Part shown: positions 18,428-25,545 of the stretch, in pieces
Position numbering within the stretch: position 1 is the stretch's first letter
Layout: the number at the start of each line of letters is the position of its first letter
NCBI GenBank assembly: GCA_036504675.1
Contig: DASXUT010000020.1
Span: 1-40,411 of the forward strand
DNA length: 40,411 bases
Direction of reading: 5' to 3'
From: Bacillota bacterium
GTDB lineage: Bacteria > Bacillota > Sulfobacillia > JAJYWN01 > JAJZPE01
Translations under genes and position numbers: made by a program
Notes under the pieces: model-generated
What the model saw: only the letters and a program-made list of their open reading frames with translations
Told to the model about the DNA's origin: nothing
Databases searched by the model: none

Positions 18428-19566
18428 CGGCCGACACCCGCCTTTCCAACCTCGGGTTCTCTGTCCGGCGTCGGTCGCCCGGCCGCGAACGTCCTTACCA
18501 ACTCGGCCTTAGCCAGGCGTCGGTGTTCACCGAAGGGGCCGGTCCTGAGGGCGGCGATCCTCTCTCTGACCAGACCCTTCTTTACCTCGGCCTCCTCCGA
18601 GCCGAGTCTCCCGACCGACTGAGCCACGGCCAGGCCGGCCAGCCGTCCCTCCTCCATGGCCGTGCTGGCTTCCTCGACCCCGGTGATATCCCCGGCCACG
18701 TGAATCCCATCGACGGTGGTCATCATGTCGTCATCGTGGAGTGGGACGAACCCCCCGAGCTTGGGGAAGTAACCCAACTCGCAGCCGGCCATCCGGGCCA
18801 GCTCGGTCAGGGGCGTAAGACCAACGGCCAGGCAGATCGAGTCGACATCGAGGATCTGTTCGGTCCCGGGCACCTGGTTGAACGGCTCGTCAAGGCGGCA
18901 GATGACCGCCCGCTCGACGCTGCTCTCACCCCCGGCCTCCTTAATCGTGTGAGAGAGCAGGATCGGGACGCCCGCCCGCCGGACCTTTGAGGAATGCACC
19001 CCGTATCCGCCGATCTTTGGCGCGGCCTCGACCAGCGCCACCACCTCCGCCCCGGCCTGCAGGAGTTGATAGGTGACGATCAGGCCGACATTCCCGGAGC
19101 CGATCATCAGGAAACGATGCCCCGGCAGGACCCGATGGATGTTGACCATTGTCTGAGCGGCGCCGGCCATCATCACCCCGGGTAGGGTGCTCCCGGGAAA
19201 GGCCAACCCGTTCTCGCTGGCCCCGGTGGCCAGGATGAGCCGGTCGGCCCGCAGCTCCTCAATTCCGTCGGGGGCCGACAGGCCGAGAAGGTTCCCTTCA
19301 AAGACGCCGTAGACCGCCCGATTCAGCAAGACCTTGACGCCGAGTTCCTGAGTCTCGGCGAGCAGGTCCAGGCCGATTCGATAGCCGCGGGTGCCGGCCC
19401 GATGTTCGCGGGAACCGAAGAACTTGTGAATCTGCTTGAAGAGCTGACCACCGGGCTTCCCGTTCTCGTCGACCAGGGTGACCTTCACCCCGCACCGGGC
19501 GGCCTCCACCGCGGCGGCCAGGCCCGCCGGACCCGCGCCGACGATGGCCAGTTCAGTCCGCTTCAT
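18424..19566 (-). CDS. NAD(P)/FAD-dependent oxidoreductase subunit (HcnB/OoxA/LhpF-like, without fused BFD domain)
   Basis: The 380-residue protein has an N-terminal FAD-binding Rossmann motif ELAIVGAGPAGLAAAVEAARCG and a second dinucleotide-binding motif FLMIGSGNVGLIVTYQL near residue 165. The C-terminal FAD contact is GIHVAGDITGVEEASTAMEEGRLAG. This arrangement is that of the alpha or B subunits of hydrogen-cyanide synthase, opine oxidase and D-hydroxyproline dehydrogenase. ATG at 19566 is chosen because the family N-terminus begins there and AGGTGG lies about eight bases upstream on the minus strand. It overlaps the ferredoxin gene by 14 bases. The enzyme probably passes electrons from an amine oxidised by the FAD subunit towards NAD or ferredoxin; the substrate is unknown. 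Confidence 0.88.
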   Translation of the reverse strand: MKRTELAIVGAGPAGLAAAVEAARCGVKVTLVDENGKPGGQLFKQIHKFFGSREHRAGTRGYRIGLDLLAETQELGVKVLLNRAVYGVFEGNLLGLSAPDGIEELRADRLILATGASENGLAFPGSTLPGVMMAGAAQTMVNIHRVLPGHRFLMIGSGNVGLIVTYQLLQAGAEVVALVEAAPKIGGYGVHSSKVRRAGVPILLSHTIKEAGGESSVERAVICRLDEPFNQVPGTEQILDVDSICLAVGLTPLTELARMAGCELGYFPKLGGFVPLHDDDMMTTVDGIHVAGDITGVEEASTAMEEGRLAGLAVAQSVGRLGSEEAEVKKGLVRERIAALRTGPFGEHRRLAKAELVRTFAAGRPTPDREPEVGKAGVGR

Positions 19567-19876
19567 TACCCTGCCACCTGCCTTCACCGCGCTGGGTCTC
19601 GATGACCATCCCGTCGCGAACCGGGGTGACGCATGTCCGCACGTTGGGTTCCCCATCGACGGTCATGACGCAATCGGTGCACCGCCCGATCCCGCAGAAC
19701 AGCCCGCGCGGTTCGCCCCTCCGGGTGGTCAGGCGAAAGACCCTTATTCCGGCGGCCAGGAGGGCCGCGGCGATCGGCTCGCCGGCCGCGGCCCGGACGG
19801 GACGCCCGTCGACGATGATGGCCACGCTTTCCTCTTGTTCGCCTGGTCCCAGGATGGGGTGGTTGGAAACCCGCAT
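19553..19876 (-). CDS. Small [2Fe-2S] ferredoxin-like subunit (HcnA/SoxA-N-terminal type)
   Basis: The 107-residue protein has the plant-type ferredoxin-like fold seen in HcnA and in the N-terminal part of heterotetrameric sarcosine oxidase alpha subunits. The pattern includes VAIIVDGRPVRAAAGEPIAAALLAAG, then C-G-I-G-R-C-T-D-C (CxxxxCxxC) and a later Cys in VRTCVTPVRDG. The cysteines bind one [2Fe-2S] cluster. ATG at 19876 is preceded by GGAGG at good spacing. Together with the FAD subunit upstream and the NAD/FAD subunit downstream it makes the typical three-part amine dehydrogenase core. Confidence 0.88.
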   Translation of the reverse strand: MRVSNHPILGPGEQEESVAIIVDGRPVRAAAGEPIAAALLAAGIRVFRLTTRRGEPRGLFCGIGRCTDCVMTVDGEPNVRTCVTPVRDGMVIETQRGEGRWQGNEAD

Positions 19877-19920
19877 GTAAAACGCCTCCTGATCTCAAGG
19901 GCCTTTCCTGCCCACGCGGC

Positions 19921-21075
19921 CTAAGACCTCTCCGGGGAGAACCCCCCGACCAGATGGCCGGTTCGTCCCCTGACCAGCAGGTCGGCGACCATTCGGCCGA
20001 CCGCCGGAGCGGTGGTGAACGCCCCTTTGAAGGAGCCGCAGAAGAGCAGGTTGTCGACCTCGTGCCGAAAGCCGAAGAACGGCAGACCATCGTCGGAGTA
20101 AGGGGTTACGGCCGCCCAGGCGCGGACGATGTTCAGCTTGGCCAGGCCGGGGAAGTGCCGCAGGACCCTCTCGGCGACCTGTTTGAGACCGGCGTTGTCC
20201 AGGGCGGCCCGGTGGTCCTGGCACTCCTCCGTGTATTGCCCCAGGATGACGCTGCCCCTGGCCGCCTGGTTCAGGGCCAGCCCGACTCGGCGGGTCTCTC
20301 TGGCCGTGGCGGGGGTGAGGAAGCCGGCCCCGACCACCGGCCCGCGGATGGTCGGCGGCACCGGCTCGGTGACCATGGCCGTCCCCCGGTGAAACCGCAC
20401 GGGGACATCCAGGCCGGCCAGCCGGCCGATGCTCCCCGTCCAGGCGCCGCCGGCGTTGACGAAGGTGCGTGCCCGGACCGCGCCAAGGTCGGTGAGGACG
20501 GCGATGGCCCGTTGGCCGTCCAGCTTGAAACCCCGGACCGGCGTATGCTCGGCGATGGTTGCTCCGTTCTTCCTGGCGCCGGCGGCGAACCCAAGGGTGA
20601 CCCGAAGCGGGTTCAGCCTCCCCTCGAGCGGGCAGTAAGCCAGGCCGACCAGGCCATCAGGAGAGATAAACGGTTCGACCGCGGGGGCTTCTCGGGGGCC
20701 CAGGATCGACCCGGCCACGCCCCGCCGGGCCTGCCTCGCCAGAAGGCCTTTGGCCGTCTCCAATTGAGCCTCCGTGGTCAGGACATAGCTGCCGCCGGTG
20801 ACCTCGTACTCCAGGTCCACCCCCAGCTCGTCCGAGAGACCGGGATAGAGTTCAAGGCTCTTGAGGGTTAGCGCCAGGTGGGCATCGGCTTCGCGGTCCA
20901 AGACGGAGGTCTGACCGAGGTTGGCGCCTGAGGCTCCGGAGGCGATTTCCCGCTGCTCCAGTAAGAGCACCTCGAGGCCCTCTTTGGCCAGGTAGTAGGC
21001 GGCGGCGCAACCCAGGACGCCCCCGCCGATGACCACCGTATCAACCTTCTTCGGCAAGTCTCTTCCAGTGTTCAT
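19921..21075 (-). CDS. FAD-dependent amine/D-amino-acid dehydrogenase catalytic subunit (DAO family)
   Basis: This 384-residue flavoenzyme is the likely substrate-oxidising subunit. The FAD-binding motif VVIGGGVLGCAAAYYLAKEG is near residue 13, followed by ASGASGANLGQ, the flavin contact typical of glycine/sarcosine/D-amino-acid oxidases. NAGGAWTG lies mid-protein, and the C-terminal FAD motif is TPYSDDGLPFFGF with FCGSFKGAFTTAPAVGRMVADL. Relatives are HcnC, OoxB, sarcosine oxidase beta and D-hydroxyproline dehydrogenase subunits, all of which oxidise a C–N bond next to a carboxylate. It is first in a leftward five-gene operon and diverges from the ECF transporter operon. Oxidation of an N-methyl or N-alkyl amino acid would fit the neighbouring one-carbon genes, but the substrate is not proven by the sequence. 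Confidence 0.88.
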   Translation of the reverse strand: MNTGRDLPKKVDTVVIGGGVLGCAAAYYLAKEGLEVLLLEQREIASGASGANLGQTSVLDREADAHLALTLKSLELYPGLSDELGVDLEYEVTGGSYVLTTEAQLETAKGLLARQARRGVAGSILGPREAPAVEPFISPDGLVGLAYCPLEGRLNPLRVTLGFAAGARKNGATIAEHTPVRGFKLDGQRAIAVLTDLGAVRARTFVNAGGAWTGSIGRLAGLDVPVRFHRGTAMVTEPVPPTIRGPVVGAGFLTPATARETRRVGLALNQAARGSVILGQYTEECQDHRAALDNAGLKQVAERVLRHFPGLAKLNIVRAWAAVTPYSDDGLPFFGFRHEVDNLLFCGSFKGAFTTAPAVGRMVADLLVRGRTGHLVGGFSPERS

Positions 21076-21267
21076 GGTGGGAAAGACCTTCCACGCCTTG
21101 GATGGATTTCCTGCCAGCTAGGCGGCTTATTGTTAACGTGACTGAAAAGATTTTAATCCTACTTAAAAGCATGAAGGACTTCACCGAAGTCCCGTGGAAA
21201 AGAGGAATAAGCTCCACCATTTGGCACGTAGCAGTGTTTTTCCCATCCAGGAGAGGAGGCCGGATAG
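21076..21267. promoter_or_regulatory. Divergent control region and possibly structured leader of the ECF operon
   Basis: This 192-base gap separates the leftward dehydrogenase operon from the rightward ECF operon. 21127–21169 is strikingly AT-rich for this genome and probably holds both promoters, though no clean -35/-10 pair stands out. Downstream, GGACTTC (21176–21182) pairs with GAAGTCC (21186–21192) around a three-base loop. GTGGA (21194–21198) can pair with TCCAC (21213–21217). A weak hairpin before a five-T run (21237–21241) precedes the GAGGAGG ribosome site. This could be an operator, an attenuator or a riboswitch; it does not match a riboswitch class that I recognise. Confidence 0.45.
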
Positions 21268-22068
21268 GTGACCCTCATTCAGTACTATCCCGGGGAGTCT
21301 CTGTTCCATAGGCTCGACCCCCGGGTCAAGATCCTCATCCTTCTCTTGCTGACCGTCGTCATCTTCATCGTTGAGAACTTCTTCGTCATCGCCATCATCT
21401 TTGCGACCATCTTGGCCCTCTGGACCAGCGCCCGGTTACCCCTCAAAGCGGTGGCCTCGTACTTCAAGTTCCTCCTCAGCCTCTTTGTCTTCTTGACCAT
21501 CCTCCAGGCCCTCTTCTATCCAGGCACCAGGGTTCTGGTCCATCCGATCATCCCCGACGTCGTCCCGCTCCTCGGAGGCTCGGGGACCATCACCGTCGAG
21601 GGGCTCCTCTTCGGCCTGTTGATCTGCTTCCGTCTTCTCGTCCTGGTCTGTCTGCTCCCCCTGATCACCATGACCACGCCCATTCACATGTTCGCCCTGG
21701 GCCTGGTGAGGATGGGGATGACCTACAGGATCGCCTATACCGCGACGACGGCCATCAACATGATCCCGACCCTCCAAACGGAGACCGGTGTGATCATCGA
21801 CGCCCAGCGCCTCAGGGGCTTCACCGTCTTCGAGAAGGGGACGATTGTGCAGAAGATGAGGGCCTATCCGGCCTTGGTTGTCCCCCTGGTCATCGGGGCC
21901 ATGCGCCGGGCCCAGTTGATGGGCGTGGCCATGGACGCCAGGGCCTTCGGGGCCCTCGACAAGCGTTCCTACGTCGAGGATATCGCCATGCGTCCGATGG
22001 ACTGGGTGGCGGCCGGCGTCCTCGTGGTCTACTCGGCCGCCACGCTCTTGGCCAACTTCACCCTGTAG
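21268..22068 (+). CDS. ECF transporter transmembrane coupling component EcfT
   Basis: EcfT is the membrane scaffold that couples the two ATPases to a substrate-binding S component. The 266-residue protein starts MTLIQYYPGESLFHRLDPRVKILILLLLTVV, the standard EcfT opening with a conserved DPR motif. It has about five hydrophobic segments in the first 180 residues. Two cytoplasmic coupling motifs follow, AQRLRGF and DARAFGA, which contact the ATPase grooves. GTG at 21268 is preceded by GAGGAGG at seven bases. It heads a long rightward array. Group II ECF modules share one T/A/A' set among several S components; here an S gene is nearby, suggesting a dedicated system. Confidence 0.92.
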   Translation: MTLIQYYPGESLFHRLDPRVKILILLLLTVVIFIVENFFVIAIIFATILALWTSARLPLKAVASYFKFLLSLFVFLTILQALFYPGTRVLVHPIIPDVVPLLGGSGTITVEGLLFGLLICFRLLVLVCLLPLITMTTPIHMFALGLVRMGMTYRIAYTATTAINMIPTLQTETGVIIDAQRLRGFTVFEKGTIVQKMRAYPALVVPLVIGAMRRAQLMGVAMDARAFGALDKRSYVEDIAMRPMDWVAAGVLVVYSAATLLANFTL

Positions 22069-22083
22069 AGAGGGGACGTACCA

Positions 22084-22944
22084 GTGTCTGACGTCCTGGT
22101 AAAAATAGAGAACCTGGCTTACCGGTATCCCCGGACCAAGCGTTATGTCCTGACCGACATCAACCTGGAAGTCGAGCGGGGCGAGTTCGTCGCCATCATG
22201 GGCGCCAACGGCTCCGGCAAGACCACTCTGTGCCAGTGCCTCAACGGGGTCATCCCCCACTCGCAGGGCGGCCGCCTGAAGGGCCGGGTCACCGTTGCCG
22301 GTCTCGACACTCAAACGAGCTTCACCTCCCAGCTCGCCCAGAAGGTCGGGATGGTCCTGGACGATCCGGAGACGCAGCTCTTCACAACGAAGATCAGCAA
22401 CGAGATCGCCTTCGGCCCGGAGAACCTCTGCCATCCGGTCAAAGAGATCATCGAGCGGATCGGCTGGACGCTCAAGGTCGTCCGGCTCGAGGGGTTCGAG
22501 GATCGGCCCCCGACGGCCCTCTCCGGCGGGCAAAAGCAGCGTTTGGCCATCGCCGCGGCGCTGTCCATGTTGCCCGAGGTGATGGTCCTCGACGAACCCA
22601 CCTCGCAACTGGACCCCGTCGGGACGGTCGAGGTCTTCGAGGTCATCCAGGAGCTCAAGGAGCGGCATGGGATGACCATCTTGATGGCCACCCACAAGAG
22701 CGAGGAGATCGCCCGCTTCGCCGACAAGGTGGTCGTCCTTCAGGAAGGCAGGATGGTCGCCTGTGACCGTCCTCAGGTCATCTTCTCCGACGCCAAGCTG
22801 ATGCGCGAGACCTGGATCAGGCCCCCGCAGGTCTCGGAGTTGGCTTCGTACTTGGGCGAGCGTGGGGTGAACCTCCCGGCCTGCCCGGTGCTCAAGTCCG
22901 ACGCCGTGGAAGCCGTTACCCAGCTTCTGTCAGCCAAGGAGTGA
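22084..22944 (+). CDS. ECF transporter ATPase, first subunit (canonical signature)
   Basis: The 286-residue ABC ATPase has Walker A GANGSGKTT, Q-loop DDPETQLFTT (the ECF-type Q-loop), intact signature LSGGQKQR, Walker B VMVLDEPTSQLDP and switch His in MATHKSEE. The C-terminal extension beyond residue 225 is typical of EcfA proteins, which dimerise as EcfA–EcfA'. GTG at 22084 follows a GAGAGGGG site. It ends immediately before the second ATPase, with which it should form the heterodimer that drives uptake through EcfT and the S component. Confidence 0.92.
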   Translation: MSDVLVKIENLAYRYPRTKRYVLTDINLEVERGEFVAIMGANGSGKTTLCQCLNGVIPHSQGGRLKGRVTVAGLDTQTSFTSQLAQKVGMVLDDPETQLFTTKISNEIAFGPENLCHPVKEIIERIGWTLKVVRLEGFEDRPPTALSGGQKQRLAIAAALSMLPEVMVLDEPTSQLDPVGTVEVFEVIQELKERHGMTILMATHKSEEIARFADKVVVLQEGRMVACDRPQVIFSDAKLMRETWIRPPQVSELASYLGERGVNLPACPVLKSDAVEAVTQLLSAKE

Positions 22945-22949
22945 AGACA

Positions 22950-23795
22950 GTGGAAGAACCGGTGATTCAGGTCCAGAACCTCACCTACACCTACCCCGGC
23001 GGCTTCACGGCTCTCCGTGAGATCAACTTCAGTGTCCGGAGGAACGAGTTTGTTGGGATCATCGGACAGAACGGCGCGGGCAAATCGACCCTCCTCAAGA
23101 ACATCACCGGGCTGCTGACGCCCGCCGTCGGGCGGGTGGTCGTCCACGGCTTTGACACCCGGCGGGCCAAGGTGGCGGACATCGCCACCCATGTCGGTTT
23201 TGTCCTCCAGAACCCCGACCGGCAACTGTTCGCCCAGACCGTCCGGGAAGAGGTCGCCTTCGGACCCAAGAACCTCGGCCTCCCGGATTCCGATATCGAG
23301 GAACGGGTCCAGACCGCCCTCGCCTATGTGGGACTTGAAGGCAACCGGGAGGGCTTCCCTCCGGCCCTGAGCAAGGGCGACCGGGCCAAGGTGGTCATCG
23401 CTTCAGTCCTGGCCATGCGGCCGGAGCTGATCATCCTCGACGAGCCGACCAGCGGACAGGACTATCGGGGCTGCTATCAGATCATGGATATCGCCCGTGC
23501 GTTCCATCAATCGGGCCACACCGTGGTCGTCGTCACCCACCACATGGCCCTCGTCGCCGAGTACGCCGACCGGGTCATCGTCATGGGCAACGGCAGCATC
23601 CTCATGGACGACACGACTCGCAACGTCTTCGCCCGGCCCGACCTTCTCCGTCAGACCTACATCACGCCGCCCCAGATCACCCAGGTCGCCTCCGAGCTGA
23701 ATGGGGCCGTCGGTCTGACGGAAACCGTCCTCCGCGTCCCCGAGCTCGGCGAGGCCGTCCTCCGCCGGCTGGGCGGGAAGGTCCCCCAGAACTAA
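22950..23795 (+). CDS. ECF transporter ATPase, second subunit (degenerate signature)
   Basis: The partner ATPase (281 residues from GTG at 22950) has Walker A GQNGAGKST, ECF Q-loop QNPDRQLFAQ, Walker B LIILDEPTSGQD and switch His in VVTHHMA. The signature that should read LSGGQ is LSKGD here (ALSKGDRAKVVIA), so one of the two composite ATP sites is probably non-canonical. GTG at 22950 is preferred because AAGGAGTGA ends about eight bases upstream; GTG at 22941 overlaps the previous stop but lacks a ribosome site. The downstream hydrolase begins 25 bases after the stop, so transporter and enzymes share an operon. Confidence 0.9.
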   Translation: MEEPVIQVQNLTYTYPGGFTALREINFSVRRNEFVGIIGQNGAGKSTLLKNITGLLTPAVGRVVVHGFDTRRAKVADIATHVGFVLQNPDRQLFAQTVREEVAFGPKNLGLPDSDIEERVQTALAYVGLEGNREGFPPALSKGDRAKVVIASVLAMRPELIILDEPTSGQDYRGCYQIMDIARAFHQSGHTVVVVTHHMALVAEYADRVIVMGNGSILMDDTTRNVFARPDLLRQTYITPPQITQVASELNGAVGLTETVLRVPELGEAVLRRLGGKVPQN

Positions 23796-23820
23796 CCCCC
23801 ATCGTCGCCGGAGGACCCCG

Positions 23821-24615
23821 ATGATCATTGACGGCCATGTCCATTTGACCCGGCCCCTGTCCATGCTCCTTGAAGGGATGAACGCGGCCGGTGTCGACCG
23901 GGCGGTAGTCTGTTCGGCCGGCCTGGCCGAGGGCGAGACGATCACCGACCTGGCCACCGCCCGCCTGGGGATGGACCGCATCGCCCGGGCAGGGGCGCAG
24001 GCGGGTTACGGTGCCGACCGCCTATGGGCAATCAACGAAGGGCTGGCGGCGGCCGTAAAAGCTTCCAGCGGCCGAATCGGAGCCCTCGGGAAACTCGATC
24101 TCCATCTGCCCGACGAGGTCGTGGCCCATGAACTCGAGCACCTCCGCGACCTCGGCCTGTGGGGCGTCGGTGAGACCGTCGGTCTCCACGGTCGGGTCGA
24201 GCGGCTTGAGCCCGTCCTCCGGGCGTTATCAAACGCCCCTCGGCCGGTGCTTCCGGTATGGATCCATGGGGACTACCCGATGGATGCGGACGACCTGGAG
24301 CAGGTCCTGGCCCTCGCCCGAGGGTACCCGGCGGTCCCCATCGTCATCGGCCACCTTGGCGGGGACCATTGGATCCCGGTCATCGACGGGGCCCGCCGGC
24401 TGGACCATGTCTACCTCGATACCTCCGAGGCCGTGAACCTTGTCGCCGTGCGGGTGGCCGCCGCGGAAATGCCTGACCGTCTCCTCTTCGGTTCCGATTT
24501 CCCCTGGGAAGACCCGCGGGTGGCCTTGATGCGGGTCGGGCAAGTGGGTCTGGAATCGCCGGCGCTCCAGAGGATTCTTGGACAGAATGCGCTGGCTCTC
24601 TGGCCAAACCTTTGA
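23821..24615 (+). CDS. Metal-dependent hydrolase, amidohydrolase-related family (first copy)
   Basis: The 264-residue TIM-barrel hydrolase belongs to the amidohydrolase-2/PF04909-like group. Metal-site residues are visible: D4-G-H6-V-H8 at the N-terminus, a mid-protein His in PVWIHGDYPM, another in VIGHLGGDHW, and the catalytic Asp in LLFGSDFPWEDP. Family members hydrolyse C–N or C–O bonds, or decarboxylate, on small ring compounds. The protein is shorter than most but has all barrel motifs. ATG at 23821 has GGAGG upstream. It lies between the ECF ATPase and the ECF S gene, so its substrate is probably what the transporter imports or a product of it. A related gene lies at 26507; the two are diverged, so they are likely to act on different intermediates. 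Confidence 0.85.
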   Translation: MIIDGHVHLTRPLSMLLEGMNAAGVDRAVVCSAGLAEGETITDLATARLGMDRIARAGAQAGYGADRLWAINEGLAAAVKASSGRIGALGKLDLHLPDEVVAHELEHLRDLGLWGVGETVGLHGRVERLEPVLRALSNAPRPVLPVWIHGDYPMDADDLEQVLALARGYPAVPIVIGHLGGDHWIPVIDGARRLDHVYLDTSEAVNLVAVRVAAAEMPDRLLFGSDFPWEDPRVALMRVGQVGLESPALQRILGQNALALWPNL

Positions 24616-24714
24616 AAGTCGAACTCCCGGATGACCGCGGCGGGGAGGAGGCGTGGTGAAAGAGCTGCCGGCCTCTCGGGAGTCGACGGCCCAATGATAA
24701 AAGGAGGAGCAGCC

Positions 24715-25467
24715 ATGACCAATCCTGTTGTTACCGGCCGGGAAGCGGGACTCAAAAAGTACCTTGGGACGACCCACCCCGCGGTAATCGCCGTCTGGGC
24801 GGCCCTGATCGCGGTAGCGAACCTACTCCCCTCGATTCCCTTGATCGGCACGGGTGGTACCTTCAGTGTCAGCGCGGCTCTACTTCCCCTGGCCGGAATC
24901 TTCTTTGGTCCTATCCCGGGCGCCGTCTGCGCCGCCATCGGTCAGTTCATCGGTCAGATCCTCGCCCCGCACATCGCCTGGCTCGGCATGGGGACCTTCA
25001 TCATCGGGACGACCAACGCCCTCGTTGCCGGCTTCATATCTCGTAAGAACTGGGTCGCTCCGGTGGCCATCATCGCCCTCTTCACCCTCCTCTGGTTCAC
25101 CACCGCCATCGGCCAGCAGGCCGTCCTCTTCCCGATCGTGGTCTACGGTTCGGGTATCGTCATCGGTCTGGTCGGAGCTCTCTGGGGAGCGAGGCTGCTG
25201 GAGAAGGACAACCCCGTGGGTCGAGGCGTCGCCATCTGGCTGGCCTCCTACGCCGGCTTCATGGCCGCGGCCGCGGTCGGCAACTACCTCGGCATCCTGG
25301 TCGTCAAGATCCCGGCCAAGGTCTGGAATGTCCTGGCCTTCGTGACCCCGGTGGAACGGACGATCTTCTCTCTGGGCGCCATGATCATCGGTATTCCGCT
25401 CCTCGTCGGCCTCCCGAAGATCGGCATTTTCGTGGGCCCGCAGCCCAAGGAAGAAGACGACGACTGA
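24715..25467 (+). CDS. ECF transporter S component (substrate-specific membrane subunit), substrate unknown
   Basis: The 250-residue protein has about six hydrophobic segments (starting near residues 23, 52, 75, 108, 135 and 180). It contains the S-component-like opening FSVSAALLPLAGIFFGPIPGAVCAAIGQFIGQ and a charged C-terminal tail (PKEEDDD). ATG at 24715 is seven bases after AAAGGAGGAG; a longer reading frame upstream has no good site. S components bind vitamins, pterins, pyrimidines or metals, and this sequence does not let me pick one. Its position between hydrolase genes and directly before the Mch-like gene suggests a substrate metabolised by this cluster rather than a general vitamin. 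Confidence 0.82.
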   Translation: MTNPVVTGREAGLKKYLGTTHPAVIAVWAALIAVANLLPSIPLIGTGGTFSVSAALLPLAGIFFGPIPGAVCAAIGQFIGQILAPHIAWLGMGTFIIGTTNALVAGFISRKNWVAPVAIIALFTLLWFTTAIGQQAVLFPIVVYGSGIVIGLVGALWGARLLEKDNPVGRGVAIWLASYAGFMAAAAVGNYLGILVVKIPAKVWNVLAFVTPVERTIFSLGAMIIGIPLLVGLPKIGIFVGPQPKEEDDD

Positions 25468-25480
25468 GCTTCAGCGTTTC

Positions 25481-25513
25481 GGGCGGAGGAGGTCCAAAGC
25501 TCCTCCTCCGCCC
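25481..25513 (+). terminator. Perfect 12-bp hairpin between ECF S gene and mch-like gene
   Basis: GGGCGGAGGAGG (25481–25492) pairs perfectly with CCTCCTCCGCCC (25502–25513) around a nine-base loop. Only TAATTTG follows some seven bases later, so it is a weak terminator, an mRNA-stabilising or processing hairpin, or a partial attenuator that lowers expression of the genes downstream relative to the transporter. Confidence 0.5.
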
Positions 25514-25545
25514 GGGCCCCTAATTTGCCGGAGGTGACCGACAGA

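Noticed and set aside
18213-20594. Long open frames opposite the iron-sulfur operon genes
   Set aside because: They are low-complexity Arg/Pro/Gly-rich shadows caused by high GC content, without recognisable domains or ribosome sites.
22941-22949. GTG at 22941 as the start of the second ECF ATPase
   Set aside because: It overlaps the upstream stop in GTGA but lacks a ribosome site, while GTG at 22950 is well placed after AAGGAGTGA.
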